Shown here one piece after another: positions 1 to 5,294 of a DNA stretch of 5,294 nucleotides. Made by a program: the position numbers and the translations under genes. Positions within the stretch are counted from its first letter, which is position 1. The number at the start of each line of letters is the position of its first letter. Source of the stretch: DATJXG01 sp035500455 (lineage in GTDB: Bacteria > Acidobacteriota > Terriglobia > Terriglobales > Acidobacteriaceae); NCBI GenBank assembly GCA_035500455.1, contig DATJXG010000378.1:1-5294 (forward strand), written 5' to 3'. A model generated the notes under the pieces. The model made no database searches, was not told the DNA's origin, and saw only the letters and a program-made list of their open reading frames with translations.

Positions 1-456
1 GATTTTGTCCGCCAGGGCGCCCCGCAACAAGTACTCGACCCGGCCGTGGCGGCCACGGTACGGCGGGCATTGGTCGGCGTCGTCCAGAACGGCACGGCCG
101 GCCTCATCGCCGGGGCATACCGGGCACCGAACGGGACCCCACTGCAGACTGGCGGCAAGACCGGCAGCGGCGACAATCGCTATCACATCTACGGCCCTGG
201 CGGCGTTTTTCGCGGCGAACGGGTGGTGGACCGTACCGCGACCTTCGTATTCTTCCTCGGCGACCGGTTTTTTGGCACCGTGACGGCCTACGTGCCGGGG
301 CCGCAAGCGGCGGATTTCAGTTTCGACAGCGCGATGTCGGTGCAGCTTTTGAAGATGCTCCAGCCGCAACTCGCCCCGCTGTTGTGGCCTCCGACGTCCG
401 ACCGCCCGCAGCCTCCAGGCGCACAAAAGACGATTGCACAAACGACGACGCCTTAA
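1..456 (+). CDS. Penicillin-binding transpeptidase, C-terminal fragment (5' end outside window)
   Basis: The frame is open from the first base and ends at TAA 454-456, giving 151 residues of a protein whose start lies to the left. It shows a KTG box at fragment residues 53-55 (GGKTGSGDNR), the third conserved motif of serine transpeptidases that cross-link peptidoglycan in the periplasm. Upstream of it is a helix of the type RRALVGVVQNGTAG. Downstream, a strand-rich stretch RTATFVFFLGDRFFGTVTAY matches the end of the transpeptidase fold. The last ~25 residues are rich in Pro, Gln and Thr and look disordered. The SxxK and SxN motifs must lie outside the window, so I cannot tell a bifunctional class A protein with a glycosyltransferase domain from a monofunctional one; the style suggests the former. 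An internal ATG at position 46 would cut into the domain and is not the real start. The gene converges on the slipin gene. Confidence 0.8.
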   Translation, partial: DFVRQGAPQQVLDPAVAATVRRALVGVVQNGTAGLIAGAYRAPNGTPLQTGGKTGSGDNRYHIYGPGGVFRGERVVDRTATFVFFLGDRFFGTVTAYVPGPQAADFSFDSAMSVQLLKMLQPQLAPLLWPPTSDRPQPPGAQKTIAQTTTP

Positions 457-508
457 TGGCGGGTACGCGTTGGAGCCGAAAGCTGAGCCCCGAATAAGCC
501 GGACATGG

Positions 509-1459
509 TCAAGCCGTATTTCCCGGACCGGGTGCAGACCGCGGCTCCGGCTGCGCGTTATCCTTCCCTTGGTTGGCGCGCTTTTTTTCTAATTCCATGG
601 TCAGCGCCGTTATTCCCGCAAGGCCGCCAAGCTGCATCGTTTCCACCGCGGTACTCGGCACAATCACAATTGTCGAATTCTGCTTCAGCCCTTCGTAAAG
701 CATGTTCATTGCCCTGAGATGCAGGGCAACCGGATCGTCAACATAGGTCCGTGCCGCTTCCGCGAATTTCTGCGCGACCTGCCTTTCGGAATCCCCGAGG
801 ATCACGCGGGCCTGGCGTTCCCTCTCCGCCTGGGCCTGCATCGACATCGCGTCCTCAAGGGCCGAGGGAATAAGAACATCCTTGACCTCCACAGAGATCA
901 CGTTGATGCCCCAAGGTTCGGTACGAATATCGATGATCTTCTGCAGCTCATTGCTGATTTTTTCCCGTCCTTCCAGCATGTCGGAAAGCATCGTCTTCCC
1001 GATCACATCGCGCAGAGCCGTTTGCGAGGCCCAGCTGATGGCGCTGGAGTAATCGGCAACGTCAAGCGCCGCCTTTTTCGGGTCGAGAACCCTCCAGAAC
1101 AGCACGGCATCGACATCGACCGGCACAGTATCTTTTGTAAGAGTTTTTTCCGCCTTGAAGGAGGTGGTAATCACACGAATGTCGATCCAGTAAGGTACCG
1201 TCTCGATGATCGGGATAATAAAAAATAGTCCAGGCCCTTGAAGGGCATGAAAACGCCCCAGCCGCAGGACCACCACCTTTTCCCACTGATTGGCGATTTT
1301 GACGGAGTAAGCGGCTGCTGCGGCAATTATAATTGCGATCGCCGCGATCGATAAGCTTCCGCCATAAGCCGAGCTTTTATATGCGCCATAGGCGAGCGCC
1401 AAACCGACGCTAGCGATAACGACAAAGATCAATCCCGGTAACGCACTGGCTTTGTTCAT
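509..1459 (-). CDS. Slipin: stomatin/prohibitin-like SPFH (band 7) membrane protein
   Basis: This is a 316-residue membrane scaffold protein. Two hydrophobic segments sit at about residues 8-27 and 34-52. The SPFH/band 7 domain follows at roughly 55-230, with the family landmarks VVLRLGRF, GPGLFFIIPIIE, IDIRV, DTVPVDVDAVLFWRV and LRDVIGKTMLSDML. A charged Ala/Glu/Gln-rich helix at about 203-240 (MSMQAQAERERQAR) is the usual slipin coiled-coil oligomerisation segment. The C-terminal ~25 residues are polar and Pro/Gly-rich. Family members oligomerise in the inner membrane and organise microdomains or control membrane proteases; the specific target here is unknown. The start is supported by GAGG at 1470-1467 with a 7-base spacer. 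Bacterial slipins often sit beside an nfeD gene, but none is adjacent here: downstream is a convergent transpeptidase gene and upstream, across 214 bp, is egtB. Confidence 0.92.
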   Translation of the reverse strand: MNKASALPGLIFVVIASVGLALAYGAYKSSAYGGSLSIAAIAIIIAAAAAYSVKIANQWEKVVVLRLGRFHALQGPGLFFIIPIIETVPYWIDIRVITTSFKAEKTLTKDTVPVDVDAVLFWRVLDPKKAALDVADYSSAISWASQTALRDVIGKTMLSDMLEGREKISNELQKIIDIRTEPWGINVISVEVKDVLIPSALEDAMSMQAQAERERQARVILGDSERQVAQKFAEAARTYVDDPVALHLRAMNMLYEGLKQNSTIVIVPSTAVETMQLGGLAGITALTMELEKKRANQGKDNAQPEPRSAPGPGNTA

Positions 1460-1594
1460 TTTTTAACCTCAACCCCCGCCAAACGGTCTTTTCCCCGGGG
1501 ATTGAAGACAGGCATACACACGGCAAAAACCGTGAGCGCTTTAACCCGCCGGCCGGCGCATTTGGTCGCAAAAAAGATCAAACTACAAACTTAC

Positions 1595-1623
1595 GATATA
1601 GGAACAATACCAGCATTCACCAA
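1595..1623 (-). promoter_or_regulatory. Possible sigma-70-like promoter for the slipin gene
   Basis: On the minus strand, TTGGTG (1623-1618) and TATATC (1600-1595) are separated by 17 bases. They match the -35 and -10 consensus at about 3-4 and 4 of 6 positions. A transcript starting near 1588 would have a leader of about 130 bases containing the palindromes at 1519-1558. The match is weak, and the -35 box overlaps the hairpin proposed as the egt terminator, so both calls cannot be held strongly. Confidence 0.25.
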
Positions 1624-1630
1624 GAGCTGG
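1610..1630 (-). terminator. Weak candidate terminator after egtB
   Basis: On the minus strand CCAGC (1630-1626) and GCTGG (1614-1610) form a 5-bp stem with an 11-base loop, 43 bases after the egtB stop. It is followed by a T-rich but interrupted stretch (TATTGTTCC). The long loop and broken T-run make it a poor intrinsic terminator, but it is the best-placed hairpin after the operon. Confidence 0.25.
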
Positions 1631-1673
1631 ATGTGTGTTTTTCCATACCGTAGCTTCTTTGCCCAGGAGGTTG

Positions 1674-2876
1674 TTAGCGCGCCAACCTGATGCCGGTGAA
1701 CTGCCAGCGCGCATTGGCTGGAAAAAAGTTGCGATAGGTCGGGCGGGAATGGCCCTCGGGCGTGGCAAGGGATGAGCCTCGCAGGACGTATTGGTTGACC
1801 ATAAACTTGCCGTTGTATTCCCCAATCGCCCCGCTTGCGGCGGCAAAGCCCGGATATGGGGCATAGGCGCTGCTGGTCCATTGCCAGGCAGTGCCGAAGA
1901 GATAGGGTAAGTCCGGCGCCTGAACCGCCGCATGCTCCCACTCGGCTTCCGTCGGCAGGCGCGCGCCGGCCCAATGCGCGTAGGCGCTGGCCTCGTAATA
2001 GGACAAATGAAGCACCGGAGCTGATGGGCTAAGGGGGCGGCGGCCACGCAAGGAGAATTCGGCCCAGGAATCTCCAGAGCGCGACCAGTATAGCGGGTGG
2101 ATAAGGCCGTGAGCGCTGACCCAGTCCCATCCGTCTGAGAGCCAGTGTACAGGGTTTGTGTAGCCGCCGGATGCTATGAAGCTCTGGTACTCGCTGTTGG
2201 TAACCAGGGATTCGGCGAGGCTGAAAGGTTCCAGAAACTGGCGGTGCCGCGGGGTTTCGTTGTCGAAGCAGAAACCGTGGCCATCATGGCCGATTTCAAC
2301 CACGCCACCTAAGAATGACCGCCAGGACAAGGCCGGCTGGGCTGCGCTGACGGGCGCATTCGCGCTGTAGGCAGGCAGGGTTGGGTTGCAGCTGAGCAGG
2401 TGCTTGATGTCAGTAAGGATCAGCTCCTGGTGCTGCTGCTCGTGATTCAGCCCAAGCTCGATAAGGTCGTTCAGTTCCGCAGGAGGATCATGCTCCAGGA
2501 GGCCGGTGATTCGGCTGTCGACATTGCGGCGATAGGCGATGACGGTATCGAGGGATGGGCGGGTGATGAGGCCCCGCTGGGCGCGGGGATGCTTGGCGCC
2601 GATGCCGTTGTAGTAGGAGTTGAACAGCACACGGAAAGCGGGGTCGAACGGACGAAAATTTGGTTCGAAGCGTTCAAGGATAAAGGTTTCGAAGAACCAG
2701 GTGGCGTGGGCCAGATGCCATTTGACCGGGCTTGCATCGGGCATGGATTGGGCGGTGCAATCTTCGGGCGAGAGTGGGGCGGCGAGTGCCAGCGACATGG
2801 CACGGACGGCGTTAAACCGGTCGAGCAGGCTGGTTGGCGCGGACGTCGTTGCGACTTCGTGTTGTCCATCATTCAT
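1674..2876 (-). CDS. egtB: Ergothioneine biosynthesis protein EgtB (iron-dependent sulfoxide synthase)
   Basis: This 400-residue enzyme couples hercynine (trimethylhistidine) to the sulfur of cysteine or gamma-glutamylcysteine using O2 and non-haem iron, in the cytoplasm. The N-terminal DinB-like domain (about 15-160) carries the expected three-histidine iron site: His57 in SPVKWHLAH and His145 and His149 in NHEQQHQEL. From about 188 a formylglycine-generating-enzyme-like (FGE/sulfatase-modifying) domain follows, with LVTNSEY, WEHAA preceded by RLPTEAEWE, WQWTSSAYAPYPGF, GEYNGKFM and the family ending TYRNFFPANARWQFTGIRLA. The start at 2876 has AAGGA at 2889-2885 with an 8-base spacer. An ATG at 2882 lies too close to that site. 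The frame stays open upstream to 3173, but that part overlaps egtD and is not EgtB-like. The gene overlaps the egtD stop by 8 bases. The RGSSLAT segment (366-372) replaces the RGGSCAT I expect from many homologues, and the stretch between 314 and 327 is short. OvoA is less likely because the C-terminal methyltransferase domain is absent. Confidence 0.95.
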   Translation of the reverse strand: MNDGQHEVATTSAPTSLLDRFNAVRAMSLALAAPLSPEDCTAQSMPDASPVKWHLAHATWFFETFILERFEPNFRPFDPAFRVLFNSYYNGIGAKHPRAQRGLITRPSLDTVIAYRRNVDSRITGLLEHDPPAELNDLIELGLNHEQQHQELILTDIKHLLSCNPTLPAYSANAPVSAAQPALSWRSFLGGVVEIGHDGHGFCFDNETPRHRQFLEPFSLAESLVTNSEYQSFIASGGYTNPVHWLSDGWDWVSAHGLIHPLYWSRSGDSWAEFSLRGRRPLSPSAPVLHLSYYEASAYAHWAGARLPTEAEWEHAAVQAPDLPYLFGTAWQWTSSAYAPYPGFAAASGAIGEYNGKFMVNQYVLRGSSLATPEGHSRPTYRNFFPANARWQFTGIRLAR

Positions 2877-3813
2877 GAGCATGATCCTTGGACGCGCGGG
2901 CAAAGCAGACGAGGAACTTATTCTCCGGATCTGTCCAGGTGTTCGCAGGGTGGAAACCAGATCTTGCCAGCAACGCGAGAAAATCAGAGGGGCTGTATTT
3001 GTAGCTGTTCTCAGTATGGATGCGTTCGCCCTTGGCGAAGTGGCGCCCCCCCCCCGGCCAATGGACGGTCTGCGCAATCCGTGCCTCGAGATGCATTTCA
3101 ACCCGGCTAAGCGACGCATTGAACAGAGCGATATGACGCCAGGAACGTAGATCGAAATCGGCCCCGAGGTCACGGTTCACACGGCGAAGGATGTTGATGT
3201 TAAAGGCGGCGGTGACGCCGAGTGCATCGTCATAGGCGGCCTCAAGCGCGGCTGCAGGCTTGAGGAGATCGACGCCGATCAGCAATCCATCGGCCTTGGG
3301 ATGTAGGCGAGAGAGGAAGACTTGAGCGTCCTGCGGTGTAAAATTACCGATCGATGAGCCGGGATAGAAGAAAATACGATGCCCATCATGAATATCGGCT
3401 GGCAGATCAAAATCCAGGGTGAAATCAATGTCCAGCGCTGTCATCGGGGTAGCGGGAAAACACGCCTGAAGTTTCGCCACGGCGCGGCGGAGAAACTCCA
3501 CGGAAATATCGACCGCCACATAGGCTGCCGGGCGCAGGGCCGGCAGCAGCTTCGCCGCCTTCTCGCAATTGCCAGCACCAAGATCAATGAAAACAGCACC
3601 GGGAGCGACGGCACGGGCGATGCCGTCCAAGTTCGTCTCCATAATGCCAGCTTCGGTGCGGGTCAGGTCGTATTCGTCGAGCAGGCAGATCGCCTCGAAC
3701 AATGTTGAGCCGATCGCGTCGTACAAAAATTTTGGCGCAATGGTTGCTCGCTGAGCGGTAAGGCCGGCGGCCAGTTCGGCGCGGCAATCTTGCGCGTCCG
3801 GTTTAATCATCAT
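2869..3813 (-). CDS. egtD: L-histidine N(alpha)-methyltransferase EgtD
   Basis: This 314-residue SAM-dependent enzyme adds three methyl groups to histidine to make hercynine, the first step of ergothioneine synthesis. Visible landmarks, numbered from the ATG at 3813, are KFLYDAIGSTLFE at the N-terminus, SAM-binding motif I DLGAGN (77-82), the acidic motif YVAVDIS, PGSSIGNF (Asn157), AAYDDALGVTAAFN, and the C-terminal segment HTENSYKYS. In that segment, Glu268 and Ser270 match the E-x-S pair that binds histidine in mycobacterial EgtD. An earlier ATG at 3867 would add 18 residues that overlap the patatin gene. I prefer 3813 because its ATG forms a 4-base ATGA overlap with the upstream stop, with GGA at 3823-3821 as a weak ribosome site, so translation is probably coupled. 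The gene ends 8 bases inside egtB. It contains a run of ten G on its coding strand (3055-3046) coding for Gly254-256 just before the E-x-S segment. Confidence 0.94.
   Translation of the reverse strand: MMIKPDAQDCRAELAAGLTAQRATIAPKFLYDAIGSTLFEAICLLDEYDLTRTEAGIMETNLDGIARAVAPGAVFIDLGAGNCEKAAKLLPALRPAAYVAVDISVEFLRRAVAKLQACFPATPMTALDIDFTLDFDLPADIHDGHRIFFYPGSSIGNFTPQDAQVFLSRLHPKADGLLIGVDLLKPAAALEAAYDDALGVTAAFNINILRRVNRDLGADFDLRSWRHIALFNASLSRVEMHLEARIAQTVHWPGGGRHFAKGERIHTENSYKYSPSDFLALLARSGFHPANTWTDPENKFLVCFARASKDHAHE
3046..3055 (-). repeat. G10 homopolymer tract inside egtD
   Basis: Ten consecutive C on the plus strand read as ten G in egtD, within codons for Pro-Gly-Gly-Gly (CCG GGG GGG GGG). EgtD-like sequence continues in the same frame on both sides, so the length of ten is consistent with an intact gene in this copy. 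Mononucleotide runs of this length are known slippage hot spots. A length change would shift the frame ahead of the conserved E-x-S segment. Confidence 0.9.
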
Positions 3814-4913
3814 GGCATGATCCAGTGGAGGGCGATCCCTTCCAATGGGTCCATTGGGGCGGTCCAAGGAGAGGCTTCGATTGCCCGCAAGGTCTGGGTG
3901 TAGCCGGCATCCCAGCGCGCGCGAATGCCCCTTTCACTGAAATCGATATCCTTGGTGCAGTCTTCATCTGGCAGGTCCGGTGCCACCAGGGCGACGACAT
4001 GCATGCGCGTGGTGCAACCATAGCACGCCATATCGCGAACATCGTCAGCTGCTTGCTCGGCCTCTGGCAGCCGGCGGGCGAGTTCAGCAATGATGTGGCG
4101 CAGCTTGTGAATTTGCTGTTGCCGTTCCACATGGCTGCGGGTCCGGCTGGCAAATTGTACATCCAGTTGCCTGTTCAACACCTCGGCGATGGTGCGCGGC
4201 TCCCGCCCCTCCTGGTTCCACAAATGCACCGAGAAGACCAGCGCGCTACGCCTAGGGTTGTCATCGAAAATCGCTTCCAGCGGCGTGTTGGAGAGAATTC
4301 CGCCATCCCAGTACAGCTCACCGTCGACACGGACGGCAGGGAACGCCGGCGGCATTGCGCCCGAGGCGAGCACATGCTCGATACTGAACTCAATGTCGCG
4401 ATTATCGAAATAGCGCATCTCGCTGGTACAGACGCTGGCGGCCCCGACGGAGATCCGCGTTTCCCGCCGGTTGATCCGTTTGAAATCGACCAGCTCCGCC
4501 AGCGTCCCGCGCAGTGGCTCGGTGCTGTAAAACGCGGCGCGTTCGGGGTCGATCGGCCAGGCGCTGCCCAGTAGCGCCGCAGGGTTGGGGGTAAAGAAAC
4601 CGGACAGCCCATTTGCCATGGTCATAAGGCGGGCCATCGGCCCACCCCCGGGAAGTGCTGCCATGGCGTTGGCTGTCGTACTGTATTCCACCCGGCGCCA
4701 GAATTCGCATAGCCGCTCCAGCCGGTCCGCCCGTTCATTGCCGGCGATAAGACTCGCATTTATGGCTCCGATCGAAGTGCCAATGACCCAGTCCGGCTCG
4801 ATCCCGCTTTCATGCAATGCCTGGTACACGCCGGCCTGATACGCGCCAAGCGCACCACCACCTTGTAGAACCAGCACATTTTGCCCTAGCTGTGGAATTT
4901 CATGTTTTTTCAT
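3810..4913 (-). CDS. Patatin-like phospholipase with DUF3734-type C-terminus
   Basis: This 367-residue protein is a serine-aspartate dyad lipid acyl hydrolase. Numbered from the ATG at 4913, it has the oxyanion loop GGGALGAYQAG (18-28), the nucleophile elbow GTSIG with Ser47, and the catalytic Asp203 in the DGG motif of YWDGGILSNTPL. All key residues are present, so it should be active. The C-terminal third (about 230-367) has the charged helical stretch and the DIDFSERGIRARWDAGY segment I associate with DUF3734 in proteobacterial members. The substrate is not predictable; membrane phospholipid or storage-polymer-related lipids are possible. There is no signal peptide, so the protein is cytoplasmic or peripheral to the inner membrane. 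I chose 4913 because AGGA lies about 9 bases upstream. Starts at 4934 (ATG) or 4937 (TTG) add only 7-8 residues and lack a ribosome site. It is the first gene of the operon, and its TGA overlaps the egtD ATG by 4 bases. Confidence 0.93.
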   Translation of the reverse strand: MKKHEIPQLGQNVLVLQGGGALGAYQAGVYQALHESGIEPDWVIGTSIGAINASLIAGNERADRLERLCEFWRRVEYSTTANAMAALPGGGPMARLMTMANGLSGFFTPNPAALLGSAWPIDPERAAFYSTEPLRGTLAELVDFKRINRRETRISVGAASVCTSEMRYFDNRDIEFSIEHVLASGAMPPAFPAVRVDGELYWDGGILSNTPLEAIFDDNPRRSALVFSVHLWNQEGREPRTIAEVLNRQLDVQFASRTRSHVERQQQIHKLRHIIAELARRLPEAEQAADDVRDMACYGCTTRMHVVALVAPDLPDEDCTKDIDFSERGIRARWDAGYTQTLRAIEASPWTAPMDPLEGIALHWIMP

Positions 4914-5294
4914 GTTGCCGTTTCCTGGCTGCATCAAGGTTGTTTACATATCGTAGCTGTGGTGAGGCGGGTTCGGCGTTGACAGGCCGTGTAACCACAC
5001 CCTGCTTTGGCGACCGTCTGACCAACCGCTCTGCGCTTGCCGAAGGCTGTTTGACTGGAGTTATGGTGTCATGGCTGGATTTTCCAGCATAACGTGTGAA
5101 CCAACGCGTCGTACTGCCACATGTGTTGCGCAAGGGTGGGGGCGAGGCGACGCCAGAGGAATTCCCGACGGATGCTTTGTGGCCGGCATCGCCGACGCCC
5201 GCAGTAAGATAGGGAACGCCTCGGACGCACATTCGGTAATGCGGTACCCAACCCGCGCATCAGAGCTTGATCACCGACGTCTATCTGCCTCGCC
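4914..5294. other. Region upstream of the patatin-egtDB operon; no recognised gene
   Basis: This 381-bp stretch should carry the promoter of the operon, but I see no convincing -35/-10 pair on the minus strand; TACGAT and TATGTA near 4940-4955 lack a partner. Short open frames run on both strands (for example plus 5071 to the window end, minus 5260-5069 and 5232-4900). They have mixed codon use, no good ribosome site and no family I can name. A short inverted repeat lies at 5074-5088. The region could be true intergenic DNA, the eroded end of a gene lying to the right, or a mobile-element remnant; the sequence does not decide between these. Confidence 0.4.
5074..5088. repeat. Short inverted repeat GCTGGA-TTT-TCCAGC
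   Basis: This is a perfect 6-bp inverted repeat with a 3-base loop, about 160 bp upstream of the patatin start. Flanking ATG and CAT extend the symmetry with one unpaired base. No T-run follows on either strand, so it is not a typical terminator; it could be an operator half-site pair or a hairpin, or chance. Confidence 0.5.

Larger units (their letters stand above)
1460..1673. other. AT-richer intergenic spacer between egtB and the slipin gene
   Basis: This 214-bp spacer holds no convincing gene; a 62-codon plus-strand frame at 1502-1690 has no recognisable product and runs into the antisense of egtB. It should contain the end of the egt transcript and the promoter of the slipin gene. Visible symmetry elements are an 8-bp palindrome CCCCGGGG at 1493-1500, a hairpin CACGG-6-CCGTG at 1519-1534, a perfect 12-bp palindrome CGCCGGCCGGCG at 1547-1558, and an imperfect inverted repeat TTTGGTC/GATCAAA at 1561-1582. 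None is followed by a proper T-run on the minus strand, so they are as likely to be regulator or RNA-structure sites as terminators. Confidence 0.5.

Noticed and set aside
457..508. Bidirectional terminator between the transpeptidase and slipin genes
   Set aside because: The repeats there (GAGCC, GGCTT) are direct rather than inverted; no stable hairpin with a T-run is visible.
719..1228. 169-codon plus-strand open frame opposite the slipin gene
   Set aside because: It is antisense to the SPFH domain and its product is not protein-like in any family I know.
2400..3110. 236-codon plus-strand open frame opposite egtB and egtD
   Set aside because: It is antisense to two clearly identified genes, has no recognisable domain, and is expected as a shadow in GC-rich DNA.
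2877..3173. N-terminal extension of EgtB by 99 residues
   Set aside because: It overlaps egtD, is unlike any EgtB N-terminus, and a good ribosome site places the start at 2876. It matters only for the proposed frameshift fusion.
3814..3867. Earlier EgtD start at 3867
   Set aside because: It would add 18 residues inside the patatin gene; the ATGA overlap at 3813 is the typical coupled start.
3825..4574. 249-codon plus-strand open frame opposite the patatin gene
   Set aside because: The minus strand carries a full patatin domain with catalytic residues; this frame has no family features and no ribosome site.
4979..5007. Plus-strand TTGACA at 4979-4984 as a promoter
   Set aside because: No -10-like hexamer occurs 16-18 bases downstream, and no recognised plus-strand gene follows.
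1..5294. CRISPR array, tRNA or rRNA
   Set aside because: There are no regularly spaced repeats and no cloverleaf or rRNA-like sequence that I could see on either strand.

Overview
The window is GC-rich proteobacterial DNA, and the protein families fit an alphaproteobacterium, possibly of the Acetobacteraceae type. That placement rests on protein style and base composition only; the window has no rRNA or other marker. The visible genes are one cut-off plus-strand gene at the left edge and four complete minus-strand genes.

Layout, left to right. Positions 1-456 (+) hold the C-terminal end of a penicillin-binding transpeptidase with its KTG box. After a 52-bp convergent gap comes a minus-strand slipin (SPFH/band 7 membrane protein, 509-1459). 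A 214-bp AT-richer spacer (1460-1673) with several inverted repeats separates it from a tight three-gene minus-strand operon, listed in transcription order: a patatin-like phospholipase with a DUF3734-type C-terminus (3810-4913), egtD (2869-3813) and egtB (1674-2876). The genes overlap by 4 and 8 bases, so they are almost certainly cotranscribed and probably translationally coupled. The right end (4914-5294) carries no gene I recognise.

Function. EgtD trimethylates histidine to hercynine. EgtB then joins hercynine to a cysteine-type thiol with O2 to give the sulfoxide precursor of ergothioneine. The C-S lyase (EgtE) and the optional EgtC amidohydrolase are not in the window. The lipid-acting patatin protein in front of the pair is an uncommon partner as far as I recall. 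It may point to linked control of membrane-lipid turnover and thiol antioxidant supply, but that is inference.

The most interesting feature is a run of ten G (coding strand) inside egtD, ahead of the conserved E-x-S substrate-binding segment. The reading frame of egtB is open, without a stop, from upstream of this tract all the way into egtB. Loss of one G would therefore remove the EgtD C-terminus and fuse the rest of EgtD in frame to complete EgtB. This makes the tract a candidate phase-variation (contingency) switch for ergothioneine synthesis.
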